The position numbers and the translations under genes are program-made. A stretch of 64,000 nt of DNA from Amblyomma americanum (lineage: Eukaryota > Arthropoda > Arachnida > Ixodida > Ixodidae): assembly GCF_052857255.1 (NCBI RefSeq), contig NC_135498.1, forward strand, positions 163,676,124 through 163,740,123, given 5' to 3'. The notes beneath the pieces were generated by a model that saw only the letters and a program-made list of their open reading frames with translations, had not been told where the DNA came from and ran no database searches. Shown piece by piece: positions 22,391 to 33,586 of the stretch. How positions within the stretch are numbered: position 1 is the stretch's first letter; every line of letters begins with the position of its first letter.

Positions 22391-23442
22391 CTCGAGAAAA
22401 GCACGAAGGTTGGTCAGGTGCTCCTGTCGGGAGGTGCCATGGACTATGATGTCGTCGATGTAGAAGAGGACACCTTTGCACCCTTTTAAAATTAAGTGCA
22501 TCATCTTCTGAAAACCCGAAGGCGCCGAAGCAAGGCCGAAACACACTCGTTTGAAGCGGAAGAGGCCATCATGGGTAATGAATGTGGTCAATTCCCGACT
22601 CTCAGGGCTAAGTGGTACTTGATGGTAAGCCGAGCAAGGTCCAACTTCGAGAAACGCTGTGACCCGGCCAAGCTATGTAGAAGTTCTTCCGTTTGAGGCA
22701 AAGGAAAACTGTCGACCACAATAGCCTTGTTCGGCTCACGCAACTCGACGCACATTCGGATGGAGTTATCTTTTTTCCGAGCCACGACTATGGGTGAAAT
22801 CCACTTGGAAGCGTCGACCCGTTCAATGATGTCTTGAGCTTCAAGCTTCTGGAGTTCCTCGGACACCTGTTGACTAATGGCAAACGGCAGCCGTCGGAGC
22901 TTGCAAGCAACAGGAGAAACGGAATCATGCACTCTGACTTTGTGCACGTAGCCACGAGCAACTCCGAGTTCCTTGGAGAAGAGATGTTCGAAGTGTGGAC
23001 GTAGCTCAGGAGGTAACAGAGGCGTATCAGGTGTCATGGAAAGACATTCCAACGATGCACCTTTGATCTTCATTTGTAGAGCGGCAATGGAATCCAGGCC
23101 CAGCAACGTTGTGCCTCCCGAGACAACGTACAACAGGATGCAGGCGGTACGGTCGTGGAACTTTGCTGTGGCAACAAAACACCCTTGGACTATAATCCGA
23201 GACTTAGAATAGTCCAATAGTTGAACTGCAGTTGATTTAAGCGGGAAACATTTAGCGAAGACTCGGTGGTATAGATCTTCAGAAATAATTGACACAGATG
23301 AGCCGGTGTCAATCAGGAAGCGGATGAACTTGCCTTCAATGAGGACTGAGGCGAAAATTCCGTTTTTTTTCACTTTCAACATTGAGAATAGACGCACTGC
23401 TGGAGCCATCCGGCATCGTCGATGTGTCAGCAGTATCTGCAA
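22085..23442 (-). pseudogene. Protease and reverse transcriptase N-terminal/palm (19.9-24.5 kb element)
   Basis: The first frame (22,588-23,442) has the aspartic protease motif FLIDTGSSVSIIS, then the RT start with a PFAISQQVSEELQKLEAQDI segment, the WISPIVVARKKDNSIR block and FSKLDLA. A frameshift near 22,590 moves RT into a second frame holding FKRVCFGLASAPSGFQ and the catalytic YIDDIIVHG box. A further shift near 22,390 leads to the RNase H frame. Enzyme motifs are preserved but the reading frame is not. Confidence 0.8.
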
Positions 23443-24304
23443 CTTGCTGAACTTGAACAGGACGGTCGGACGACTTGCAGAGAGAGTCGAAATGGCCCAC
23501 CTTGCCGCACCGACGACACTTGCGGTTGCGGGCTCGGCATGCAGGGTTGTTCGCTAGGTGAGTTGTAGAACCGCAGCGGTAGCACATGCGCTCTGGTATT
23601 GCAGCAGCAGGTTGTGATGGTTGACTTTGGCACTTGCAGCAATGGGCCTGAGGTGGTGTTTGTCTCGATCCGCGCTCGCATCTCACACGATGTACTGGAG
23701 CGTCCTCCTCAGCCAATTCCCTGGCTTCCCGGGAAGCTTGCTCACACTGTCGAGCAAGGAGCATGGCGCGCGACAGAGTCAAGGAGGAGCATTCCATGAG
23801 TAGGCGCTCACGCAGATGGCAACTCGAGGTCTTCTCCACCAGCTGGTCCCTGATCATATCGTCCGCCATGGTCCCAAACCCGCAGTCGCCGACAAGGCTG
23901 CGAAGGACAGCGACGTACTCATCGGTTGTCTCTCCTGGAGCCTGAACTCGACGGCGAAAGCGATGACGTGCGGCGATTACATTCACGGACGATTTGTAAT
24001 GCTACGACAGGATGGATATCGCCGCATCAAATTCGTCGAGGCGGGGCGCCTCGTCACCGGAGTGCGAAGCCGCAGCTGTAGGCGCTGGAGTGGACGACGG
24101 CGGCGCCAATGTATAAAAAATGCGCTGACCTTCCAGTCCGAGGCAATTCAGCAGGATGGCCTTCAGCCTGTCCGCGCCCAGAGTAGAGCCACCAGAGGCC
24201 AGCATGTAATTCCGGAACGCCAGCTCCCATTGCTCCCATGGAAGGGCAGGACGACCAGGAGTCGGCAGGAAGGGTGGTGGTGGCTGAAGCCCAGAAAAGC
24301 TCAT
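23336..24304 (-). pseudogene. gag with two zinc knuckles (19.9-24.5 kb element)
   Basis: Translation probably began at the Met at 24,304 (MSFSGLQPPPPFLP). The first ~100 residues resemble the capsid start of small gypsy gags (a PWEQWELAFRNYML segment). A frameshift near 24,000 leads to a second frame with the capsid end, then two CCHC-type knuckles (CYRCGSTTHLANNPAC, CRRCGKVGHFDSLC) and a Ser-rich linker overlapping the protease frame. Confidence 0.75.
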
Positions 24305-24367
24305 GACGGATGGTGAGCAGGCCACGTGAAGGTCCCGAATCAAAACAGCATCCTCGTCGCCAAGATA

Positions 24368-24514
24368 TGTTGTATCGTAGTAATGATAATTAGCAATGAA
24401 ACAGTACACGTAGCATACGGTCGAGCCGATCTGTATTCTCCTACTTCGTCGTCTTCTTTCCCCCTATGCGCGCGAGTGCGTGCAGCGCACTTGCCACATT
24501 TCATCTTTATCACA
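24368..24514 (-). repeat. 5' LTR of the 19.9-24.5 kb element
   Basis: Partner of the LTR at 19,915-20,061, same length, ending CACA before the second CTTAG. Transcription on the minus strand would start here and read into gag. Confidence 0.9.
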
Positions 24515-24519
24515 CTTAG
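24515..24519. repeat. Target-site duplication CTTAG (right)
   Basis: Exact copy of the five bases at 19,910-19,914, flanking the right LTR. Confidence 0.85.
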
Positions 24520-24870
24520 TAGTACCTTAAGCAGTAGGACCAGCGTCGCCATAAACAGGGCTCTCTTGGTTTAGTGCTGATTAGTGTGAATTTAGTGTGC
24601 TGCAAAGGTGCTGGTTGCGCGTTTGCCGCGGCCTCTCTCTGCGTAGAATAGTTTCACACTCTTTGCTTTAGTATCGTCTGCTCAGTCTCCAGCCGGGGGC
24701 AGTCTTTCGTGGAAGAGTAATGAGGGCCACGGCAGTTGGTGCACTTCAAGACAGTAGTGCGGCAAATGTCGTCGCTGTGTTGCTCGGAGCATCTTGGGCA
24801 GAAAATGCAGCTCCTCATGCACCTCCTGCACTGGAGCGGCTTAGGTACGAAAAACCAAATTGGGTGTCGA
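24520..24870 (-). pseudogene. LINE ORF1 remnant with two zinc knuckles, upstream half
   Basis: On the minus strand two adjacent CCHC-like motifs are readable: CPRCSEQHSDDIC at about 24,760-24,800 and CTNCRGPHYSSTKDC at about 24,710-24,750, then DCPRLETEQTILKQRV. This is the Gag-like ORF1 product of an R1/Jockey/I-type LINE. The reading is cut at 24,515 by the LTR retrotransposon. The remainder should be at 19,786-19,914. Confidence 0.6.
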
Positions 24871-25787
24871 AGGTGCCCAACCTTCGACCTGAGAGCAAGT
24901 AAATACTGTCACGTGGCGTGAGCAGGACGATATATGAAGTTGAATGACAAGACGAATAAAATGCGATTTTGTTTGTTTTCAACAAGGCTGTGGGGGGAAG
25001 GTTCTTAGTTTCATTATACCATTTTGTTCGCTTGGAAACTAAAACGAGGCCAGATTGACAAATGAGGCAAGTTGGCCTGTGACGGTTCCCTGGCTGAACG
25101 TCACATTCTTTGAGATTGTCAGCTGGGCGGCGAAAACAGATCAGTGTTATTCAGCGAACGCAGTGTCAATAGAGTTCTGTAGTATTTACAAGGGGTAGTC
25201 AATTTTTGCTCTTAAACAATAACATTTGTAAAGCCGATGGAATTTAGAGATCTCTTTAAATCAGACCTAAGTCCTTATCTCAAGCAACGAACCACGCAGG
25301 TGTACACAGAGATTAGTACGGCAATATTGGTGCAAAAGCACTATTGCTATGGTAAACCCCCAAGAAAATGTTGATATGTTTGTGAGTTTGTGCCAATAAA
25401 ATGAATAAATAAATAAATAGACATAAAATAATGACCGGCGGCTGGGGCTCCAACCTGTGGAGGAGGAAACAAATAACCTTCGCTGGCCACTGCGCGAGAG
25501 CACTATGCTATCGCCGCAGTTTTTTTTCTTTATTGCATGGAAATAGTGCTGAAAAGAAAAATCTAAACATGCTTATGCCAAAACACACCAGGCTACCATA
25601 CCCCTCCACGACCCCACCTTCCAAAACGCCAAACGTCCGGGAGGCACGCACATGCATCCAGATAGGGGCGCAAGCGAGGCGGCTCTTGCAGGACAGCGTA
25701 AACTCCCCTCACCAAAGCGCATTGTTCACGAAACAAACATTTCGACGACCTTGGTGATTCGGCATGGCGGTTCATCGTCCAGGTTTA
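24871..25787. other. Unassigned sequence
   Basis: No supported gene. It contains an AATAAATAAATAAATAG run at 25,398-25,420, resembling the 3' tail of CR1/L2-like LINEs (compare 39,765-39,800), so a short LINE 3' end may lie just before it. Confidence 0.4.
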
Positions 25788-26470
25788 CTAGAGACTAAAT
25801 ATTCCCAGCGACATAAAGAGATCATATGGCACAACACATGTTTTCCGCACAGGCAAAAAACAGATACTGTAGGGTGTGATGTCATTATCCTTCTTAATTC
25901 GCTTAAATATGTTCAAAAAGAACATAGCATCAATCCACCTAATAAAACATTGATCAATTGTCTCTGGTGTATTGCACAGGCGGTAATTCACCGTCCATTG
26001 CGCAAGCATCTCCTTAGCATGAAGACATTCCTTCACAGGCAGCGTGGATGTGTGCAGTGTAAAGAAGAATGTTTTTGCACCAGAAGTGCACATTCGCCTA
26101 ACACGGTTAAAAACACTGCTGTCAATTAACTCCAGAAAAGGTTGCCGATACAACGGTACAGAAATACTCTAAGCGCCTGAGCCATCTGCCTTCTCGAGAG
26201 GCTATACAGGTAGTCTAAAGAAAAGCGCACAGTGAGGAAATTGACGGTGTCAGCAACTTGCTTAAGGAATCCACATAAAGGCCCCTCACGAGTGTGTGCA
26301 GAAGGTGTGAATAGGAAAGGCAAATGAACAGCGGGACGCCTGATAAGCAGAGCTAATAAAATTGGCGATTTGCCGATTAGAAAAAAAAACGCGAAACAAA
26401 TTGATGCACGAATAAGTGAACAAGGCCTGTTCCACCAGTCTAGAGAAAGAAATAGGATATCGAGACATAT
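25788..26470 (-). pseudogene. Non-LTR retrotransposon ORF2 C-terminal remnant
   Basis: The minus-strand frame at 25,788-26,153 contains a YRLCNTPETIDQCF segment and a DAMFFLNIFKRIKKD segment. These match the zinc-like C-terminal domain of tick LINE ORF2 products that I know in the form CRLC..PETIEH.F..C/W-D.A.FFW. Upstream, 26,126-26,323, a QVADTVNFLTVRFSLDYLY segment from the same protein is present in another frame. The last zinc ligand and the frame are degraded. Confidence 0.5.
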
Positions 26471-26946
26471 GCTATCGCCAGAGCCGAAGACGCCTTATGC
26501 TAAACTTCAACACTCTGTCACGCTGTACACTGCACATCGTCTTCATCATCAAATAATGCTACTATCAACTAATATTCATGTTTGGAGCTATGTGGCGGTA
26601 GTAACAGAGATGTGCGCTGCATGCGCTGGTGTGGACAAGGTTCTGGTAGGAACGCGGCACAAGAACAATACCCGCCGGCGTGGAAAATGTTGTTGCAGAA
26701 ACGCTACACTGAAGCACAGGCCCCAGACGGACTACTGGGGACGAAATTTTCCTGGCGTGAGTTCCAGAAAAAACGTTTATATTAGCTCCACCTCGTTGCC
26801 CCGACGCCTGATATTGTGGGAATACATTAAAGGCTTAAATGCTCCTTCCTCTCATCACAATATCAGGCGAATGGGTAGTGGAGCTGAAATAATTGTTTTT
26901 CATAGAACTCGTCAGTAAAGCAGCTGAATGGGCTAGTTGGTTTTGC

Positions 26947-27054
26947 ATCTTGGTGAAAAAACAGCGCACAAGCAGACACAGACAGAAAGAAGGGACAAGC
27001 GCTTGTCCCTTCTTTCTGTCTGTGTCTGCTTGTGCGCTGTTTTTTCACCAAGAT
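26947..27054. repeat. Perfect 108-bp palindrome
   Basis: Two 54-base arms, 26,947-27,000 and 27,001-27,054, are exact reverse complements with no spacer. The centre reads ACAAGCGCTTGT. Arms begin ATCTTGGTGAAAAAACAGCG and run into CACAAGCAGACACAGACAGA. Outside the arms no similarity continues. The arm ends contain the GCGCTGT word also seen at the end of the Penelope-like element. A perfect palindrome of this size implies a recent head-to-head duplication or insertion. Confidence 0.95.
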
Positions 27055-27148
27055 AGAACTCGTGTCCTGAAAACTTTTGTACCCCGTAGTACATTGTACA
27101 AATTCGCAATGACAATGAAAAAGCTGAAGACGCCCATAACTGGCTCCC

Positions 27149-27720
27149 TCGCCGTGCTTGGGCTGGCGTCGCTGGCGGCGTTCGACGCGCTTGGGCTGGC
27201 GTCGCTGGCTGCGTCGTACAAGCTCCAGGTCCAAGCGCCCGTGGAGGTGATGCCGGTGTTGTTGGCGTTGGGGCCACCACCCGGATGGGTGGCAACAGCG
27301 CTAGAGACACCCCTGGCCATAGCAGGTGGTAGCGTCCTCTGTTGACTCCCAGGAACGGGCTCAGGCACGGCAGGGAGTTGTGGAGTCGTAGAACGCGAGC
27401 TCACCGGAGCAGTAGCCGGCGTCGCTCTCTTCCAGCCGATGTGTCCCTGACCCGCCGGAGCCTCCGCTTCTCTCATGTTCCCTCTCGGGCATCGCTCTCA
27501 CTCGCCCTTTTATAGCCTCGGTGTTAGTCCACGTATGCCTTGTCGTCGTCTTCTTCTCTTCTCCACCAATCATCTCTCTCCACATCACCGAATGCTTCTC
27601 CACCAATCATCTCCCTCCACCTCACCGAATGCTTCTTCTTTATTCTATGGTTAATTTGCGTCGTCTTCTTCACACCTTTTTCCTTTAAAATTTAATTTAG
27701 GCTCCTTAATATATGTGACA
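27149..27720 (-). repeat. 3' LTR of the Gmr1-like element (partial)
   Basis: Matches 40,961-41,550 over its length (about nine bases in ten by eye), ending at the same TTAATATATGTGACA. The inner boundary is exact: on the coding strand the purine-rich GATAGGGGGCCCT precedes TGTCAC. The last ~280 bp of the LTR, present in the 5' copy at 40,680-40,960, are missing, so the outer end and its target-site duplication are lost. Confidence 0.85.
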
Positions 27721-27980
27721 AGGGCCCCCTATCTCAAGAGTTTTTCCATGAAAAACTGTTCGCGTCACCCTCATCTCCAAGCCATCCAGCCAACCGACTA
27801 TCTTCTGTGGCGATTCTGAACCCAGCACACACCACACCGCAGAGGTCCAGCACACACCAAACGCACACCACTAACACAGCACAGCAAATTGCGTTTTCAG
27901 AACACTAACACACCACTGCCGCTGTTCGCACAGACTCCTTAATAAATATGTTCGTGTTCACAACTCACTCCCTTGTATGA

Positions 27981-29334
27981 TCACATAACACCAACAACAG
28001 CAGCAACAACAAGATAAATCCCAGAGATACGTACATTAACACAGCAACAACCACAAGATACATCCCAGAGATATGTTCCACCTGAAATGAGTATTCTTTG
28101 CAAGGCCAAACTCCATCTCATAACTTTACTATTGTTCATTTTGACCTTGGTTAAGTATTCAAGCGATTGATGATCTGTTTGAATTCTGAAATGTCTCGTA
28201 TAAAGATAAATGTGGAATTTCTTTACCGCCCACACCACCGCCAAACATTCCTTTTCAACAGTGGAGTAGTTGCGTTCACTAGCCGATAATCTCTTGGTTG
28301 CAAAAAATACCGGAAGTAGCACGCGATTCTCTTCTTGCAAGAGCACGGCTCCTAAAGCTCGGTCTGACGCATCAGTGCGAAGCACAAACTCTTTATCCAG
28401 ATTCGGAGCATGCAGAACGGGCGGTTTTGCCATATACCCTTTTAACATTACGAATGCATTTTCATGTTCAGCAGTCCAATTCAGCTCATTGCTTGCCCCT
28501 TTCTTAGTTAGTTCGACAAGCGGGTCGGCTATGTGGGCATAATCGGGAATAAAGTCCCTGTAGTATCCCGTCAGATCCAGGAACGACTGTACCTCTTTCT
28601 TGGTCGTCGGTGTCTGGGCCTGCTGTATTTTGTCCAAGATGTCGTCTTTCGTCGCGATACGGCCCATCCCCAGCTTGTGTCCGAGAAAAGAAATGGCTTC
28701 AAAGCCCACCTCACATTTCGCCGGTTTTATGGTCAACCTGGCTTGCTGAATTCTATCAAATAGTTTTTCCAGCGTAGTTACATGCTCTTCCCACGTATCT
28801 GTTGCCATCAGGATGTCATCAATATAGTACTCTAAATTTTGGAGCCCATCCAAAACCTTCCTCATGAGCTTCGTAAATATTGCAGATGCCCTCTTGAAAC
28901 CAAAAGGCATGAATTTAAATTGGATTAAACCCGCCGAGCACGAAAAGGCAGTCTTCTCTTTAGAAGAATCATTCATTGGTAATTGCCAATACCTTTAGCT
29001 AAGTCAAATTTAGAAAAAACCTTTTGTGAGCCACCTTAGCGAACACCACGTCCGGTCTTGGTATGGGTTCTACATCGGGTACTATGATGTCATTTAGCCG
29101 ACGAAAATCTACACACAGTCGGTTAGTACCATCGGGCTTTTTGCCAACCACAAGAGACGCATTGTATGCTGACCACGACCTCTCAATCACACCACGCTCC
29201 AACATATCCCGCACCTCCTTTTCTATTGATTCTTGAACTGCTAAAGGTAGTGGGTATTGCATCACGCTGATTGGTCTGTCTGTAGAGAGATCTAGTCTGC
29301 AACATATGACATTCGTTTTGCCCGGCGCATACAA
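27981..29334 (-). pseudogene. Reverse transcriptase and RNase H of the Gmr1-like element
   Basis: RT begins near 29,334 (a CRLDLSTDRPISVMQYPLP segment), has the NASLVVGKKPDGTNRLCVDF block, and after a frameshift near 28,980 continues with FKFMPFGFKRASAIF and YYIDDILMA (catalytic Asp pair) near 28,820-28,835. RNase H follows with LRTDASDRALGAVLLQ, EKECLAVVWAVKKFH and QTDHQSLEYL. A single-base shift near 28,090 breaks the last segment. No integrase follows: the polypurine tract and LTR come next, which is why the domain order is unusual. Confidence 0.85.
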
Positions 29335-29494
29335 AACACATCCCCTTTGCTTTGGAGTAGGGCCTTTATCTGTGAGCTTCTGGCTTCATTCAAATTGGGG
29401 TTTATTAGCACCTTATCCCAACCTACAGTTTTCTTCCCACTGCACGTGGGCATCTCGACAACATCATCTGTCTGCTCGGCTACTACCGAGCATA

Positions 29495-30617
29495 CTACCT
29501 TAGGGGCGCACTGGATGGAAACTCTTCGTACTTTTTCAACATGTTTGCATGGAAAACCTTCTTGGTGGTATTTATCAATAACTCATAATCCATGTCATTT
29601 TTCTTCTGCGTCACAAGGTAAGGGCCCTTCCACTGCATCAGTAACTTATTATGATTCGTTGGTAGCAGGATGAGAACCTTGACCCACGGATTCAAATCCC
29701 TGTGAGTGCCTTGCTTGTCATAGTAGCCCTTATAGCGTTCGCGCGCCCTTTCCAGGCCTTGATGTGCAAGCCTGCATGTTTCTTCCAACTTGTCCCGCAA
29801 CTCAAGAACGTATGTGTATGTTGTCTTGAGATCTGATGCAATCTCCTTATTAGCCCACAGCTCCTTGAGTATTGTAAGTGGACCTCTAACGGCTCTCCCA
29901 TACAACATCTCGAAGGGCGAGAAACCAAGACTCGTTTGTGGTACTTCGCGGTAAGCGAACAAAAGAGCTGGGAGATATCTATACCAATCAGTAGGTCTCT
30001 CCTGGCACATTTTCTTGATCAAATTTTTGAGGGTGCCGTTGGACAGCTCTACAAGCCCATTACACATGGGATGGTAAGGCATCGTCAGTAACTGTCTTAC
30101 TGATAAAAGGCGGTTAACCTCCTTCATTAGCTCCGATGTGTAGTTCGAGCCCCGGTCACTCAGAATTTTCCTCGGGAACCCATAAAGCGAAAACATTTCC
30201 ATGAGACCCTCCGCCACTTGTATACTGTCAATAGTTCTCAGTGGAATAGCGTCAGGATAACGAAAGGCCACGTCAACCAGAGTAAGCACATATCTATTGC
30301 CTTTGGCGGATACTGGAGAGATTGGCCCCACAATGTCAATCGCCACTCGCTGAAACGGTAGGTCGATGGCTGGCATCTTGCCCAGGAACTGTGCGCTGGA
30401 ACGCGTCACATGAGCGAACAAAGCGCTTAACGTCACTCTGAACATCCGGCCAAGAGAACTCCTCGTTGATCCTAGACACCGTTCTTTGAACACCCTGGTG
30501 TCCGGCCATAATGGCGTCATGTCCTAAGCGTAGCACTGTCTCTCGCATCTCTCGGTAAGGCCAGCTGTTGGACCCGCCTTCCTGAACTAAATATGCATTT
30601 CCTGTGCAAAAGACCAT
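29495..30617 (-). pseudogene. Integrase of the Gmr1-like element (upstream of RT)
   Basis: The zinc-binding HHCC domain (a GHDAIMAGHQGVQRTVSRI segment and a final CDAFQ in which the second Cys is replaced) lies at about 30,410-30,570. The core has VAIDIVGPI (Asp), KILSDRGSNYTS (Asp) and CNGLVELSNGTL (Glu). A C-terminal module with LLMQWKGPYLVTQKK (GPY/F motif) ends at 29,495. A frameshift near 30,430 separates zinc domain and core. The 160 bp after the stop read, in another frame, into the pre-RT segment without a gap, supporting a genuine IN-RT junction. Confidence 0.85.
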
Positions 30618-31665
30618 TTACCAATTGATACTTGAATGACGTCCGACTCTTCTTTCTTTCCACCTTTTCCCCGACTCTTTGTAAGCAGGTCTTCAGGCTC
30701 GGGTCTTCTTTTTGCCTAATTGCAATTTCGCCCGGTGTTACGCTCAGGCACATCGCAACAGGAGTAGAGAGCGGACGCTGCGTTGCTCGGGCTGTCGCTT
30801 GAGCTCTTGTCTCCACTGCCGACGAGAAACTGACTGCACTCGTCTGAGCTGTCGCGGGCCTTTCCTCCTTTGGATGTTCTTCAACATCGAGCATCCTCCA
30901 TTCGGGATCGGGGTCTTCAACGCATCTTGCACCCGTAATGTTTCCCAAGATGAGATCATAGATGGGTTCGTCTACGCATTTTGCCACTACCTGCCCAGTA
31001 TAATATGGCGTGGACACTAGGATCCTGGCTTCAGGAAGGTACTTTACTGTGCTATCTACAAGAGTGACGGCCGACGCTTCCCCTGTAAGATCCTCGTCCT
31101 TCACCAGGCTTCTACGAACCAAGACTGTGTAAGCTCCGCTGTCTCTAAGCACCAATATTGGACGGTCCCCTATTTGCCCAACCCCCACTGGTATTGCTGC
31201 TTTCGACTTGGGTGTTCCACTCACTCCCTCGTTTTCCAGTGGCGTTTGCTCTCCTTTCAGCTGCGGAACTTCGGATGGCGGGACAAGTTCTACCCTAGAG
31301 TCGACAAACGCATGCAGCTCGGTCCTGTGTTCTGTACCGGCACTCATCCAGAGTATGACCCCTCTTACAACCTTGACACACAATCTGTTTTTTTGGGCAG
31401 CACTACTAGTTCGACAGTCAGCTGCACGGTGTCCCACCTTGCCGCAGAGAAAACACCTTACTGGCACCTTAGATGCACTGCCATATGCTCTTGGGTTTGC
31501 CGCATCTGTCTCTAGGGTCTTATGGGTTTCCTCTTTTGCCTTACTCAAATTCCTTAACCCTTGAGCCTCGAGAAATTGGTCAGCAGTGTCGGCAAACTCT
31601 TCCAACGAACACAACTTTCTTTCCTTCGGGAATAGCGCCAGCTTTGACCTGCAACACGGAACTGC
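30517..31665 (-). pseudogene. gag 3' part, zinc knuckle and protease of the Gmr1-like element
   Basis: The frame runs from the LINE insertion point through the gag capsid end (a CSLEEFADTADQFLEAQG segment), a CCHC knuckle CFLCGKVGHRAADC at about 31,415-31,456, a retropepsin-like segment LRDSGAYTVLVRR (the usual D-T-G is D-S-G) near 31,120-31,155, a linker of about 180 residues, and then, still in the same frame, the integrase lead-in (a YQLVNGLLHRKC segment). Protease is thus joined directly to integrase with no RT between them. Confidence 0.85.
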
Positions 31666-31694
31666 TGTCGGAACTGCTAGACGGCTAAAAGAAA

Positions 31695-32350
31695 GTGCAA
31701 GGAACTATTGAAGGAATAATCGACGGTCACAATGAAATAAAAGAGCAAATGGTTACACTAAACAACAGAATAGATGGCATTGAACCGCAGTTGTCCAAGC
31801 TAGGCACGCTGACAAAACAAGTAAGCGAAATAGAAAAAACAATAGCAGATTTTGACAGCCAGTTGTGTCCTTTCTGATGAATAAGGTGGACGACTTAGAA
31901 AACAGAAGCCGTCGCAATAATCTTATAATTTACGGTTTAGAAGAGTCAGGAACCGAGACGCTTGAAGAACTTGAAAACAAAGTGAAAGACGACATAATAA
32001 TAAAGAAGATAGGTATAACACCTACAGGTACAGAAAGACTTCATAGGCTTGGGCGTAAATCCAGTGACAAATCTAGACCGGTTATCATAAAATTTCTTGA
32101 CTATCGGGGAAAGGCATCCATTTTACAGGCAGCCTACAAACTAAAAGGATCGTCGTACTCTATCTCGGAAGACTTCTCAAAGCGCGTGAGTGACTTGCGT
32201 AAACTTTTGTGGGACAGCGCAGCGGAAGAAAAAGCAAATGGCGCTAAGGTAAAGCTGGTCTTTGATAAAGTTAGCATTGATAGTGTTATGTTTGTTTGGG
32301 ATGCCCAGAAAAGAGAGCGTGTCAGATTGGTCAATAAGAAAAATAACTGA
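31695..32350 (+). pseudogene. LINE ORF1 (coiled-coil RNA-binding type)
   Basis: Two overlapping frames (31,695-31,877 and 31,865-32,350) give a coiled-coil start (heptad-like QMVTLNNRIDGIEPQLSKL) followed by KVDDLENRSRRNNLIIYGLE, the signature found in ORF1 proteins with an L1-like RNA-binding fold, then a basic region with GRKSSDKSRPVIIKF. A one-base shift near 31,870 breaks the frame. Role: nucleic-acid chaperone of the LINE ribonucleoprotein. ORF2 follows within 25 bases. Confidence 0.75.
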
Positions 32351-32374
32351 CAGAAAAAGCATGATCCTACATCC

Positions 32375-33381
32375 TTGAAAATCTTAAACATTAACTGCAG
32401 AAGTGTAATCAATAAAGTAACCGAGCTTGAAGGGCTCCTTTTTACTAACAATTCCGACATTGCTGTGCTAACCGAAACATGGTTACATGATGCAATTCTC
32501 GACAGTGAATTCGTGCCTACTAGTTACAATGTACTCCGGAAAGACCGTACTGGAAGAGGTGGCGGCGTCTGTATGATATACAAGAAATCATTACGAGTTT
32601 TAAGGATGCCTGACGTGTCTAATGTAGAGTGCATTTTCAGTAAAACATATTGTGGTACCATCAGGTACATTATAGGTGTGTTGTACAGTCCCCCTTCTTC
32701 TTCCATATCGGTTTTAAATGATTTGAAAACTTACATGAACACATATTTAAAACCTGGCGATCAGATAATTCTAGCTGGCGACTTTAATCTGCCTAATATT
32801 GACTGGCGCACGATGTCCGTCAAAAACCATAACGACAAAACAGGTGATGCCATGTGACATAGCATTAGCATTTGATTTATCCCAACTTGTTGACGAGTAC
32901 ACCAGGGTACACGACAGCGCTAAATCTATACTAGACCTTTTCTTCGTAAGCGGATCTATTAGTACTAAAACAAAATGCGAAATAATCCCAGGAATCTCCG
33001 ATCACCAGGCCGTGTTCCTTACCTTATCTGATGCCGCTATTGACAGGCATCCAAAGCAGTCATGTTTTCCCAACTTCTCACGCGCTGATGACACATCAAT
33101 AATCGATACCTTATCCTTTCATTTTGATAGCTTTTCGAGGACTACCGCAAATATAGACGATCTGTGGATTTCTTTCAAGGATCTGGTTATGATGTGTATT
33201 AGCCGTGTTGTGCCAATCGTTGTTAAAAAGACAAAACGTGGCAATCCCTGGATTTCCCGCACTTCAATACAAATGCGCAGAAAATTAAAAAAGTTGAAAA
33301 AGAAAAGGCAAGCAGTTGTCCATCCTGAAGGCCTGCTGGATAAAATTTCCGCTCTGTCAAGTCAACTACGAGGACAAGTAG
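32375..33381 (+). pseudogene. LINE ORF2, endonuclease part (cut by nested LTR element)
   Basis: Endonuclease motifs in order: LNINCRSVINK at the start, AVLTETWLHDA (catalytic Glu region), GRGGGVCMIY, LAGDFNLPNIDW (catalytic Asp/Asn) and, after a frameshift near 32,830, a PGISDHQAVFLTL segment with the terminal Ser-Asp-His. The reading continues into the region between endonuclease and RT and is interrupted at 33,381 (QLRGQV) by the mag-like element. The sequence AGTAG is duplicated on the far side. Confidence 0.8.
33377..33381. repeat. Target-site duplication AGTAG (left)
   Basis: The five bases before the left LTR are repeated exactly at 37,711-37,715 after the right LTR, inside LINE ORF2. 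Confidence 0.9.
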
Positions 33382-33541
33382 TGTATCGGGCTTGCGTGAT
33401 AACACGATAACAATGTGCCTGACATGCGCAGTGCTTAAACCGCGCTATCACGAAGGCTATATATATCAATGCTCCGCAATAAACTTGCTCTTCTTGTTCT
33501 GGTCTTCATGCTGTCGAGTGCCGTCATTGCGAACTGATACA
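33382..33541 (+). repeat. 5' LTR (160 bp) of the mag-like element
   Basis: Starts TGTATCGGGC and ends GAACTGATACA. Contains a TATATATA segment near 33,459 and an AATAAA near 33,477, plausible promoter and polyadenylation signals for a compact LTR. One difference from the 3' LTR. Confidence 0.95.
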
Positions 33542-33586
33542 TGGTGTCAGAAGTGGCCAGTTGGGCAGGGCGTAGCTCGGAGCGCT

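Larger units (their letters stand above)
19915..24514 (-). mobile_element. Complete Ty3/gypsy LTR retrotransposon, minus strand (4,600 bp)
   Basis: Bounded by 147-bp LTRs (19,915-20,061 and 24,368-24,514) that begin TG and end CA on the plus strand and carry CTTAG duplications outside. On the coding (minus) strand the order is LTR, primer-binding region TGGCGACGAGGAT just inside, gag with two zinc knuckles, protease, RT, RNase H, integrase, purine-rich GGCGGAAA, LTR. This is the standard Ty3/gypsy order. Several frameshifts split the coding region. Inserted into LINE ORF1 sequence. Confidence 0.9.

Noticed and set aside
26893..27476. Ala/Pro/Thr-rich frames on both strands at 27.0-27.5 kb
   Set aside because: They lie in the palindrome and the LTR. 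The same frames recur in the other LTR at 40.9-41.3 kb with different stops, so they reflect the G/C-rich LTR repeat rather than protein.
31660..31690. CGGAACTGCT repeated twice at the LINE 5' border as a target-site duplication
   Set aside because: Both copies lie on the same side of the LINE. No matching copy is found at the 3' border near 39,800, so it is not a TSD.
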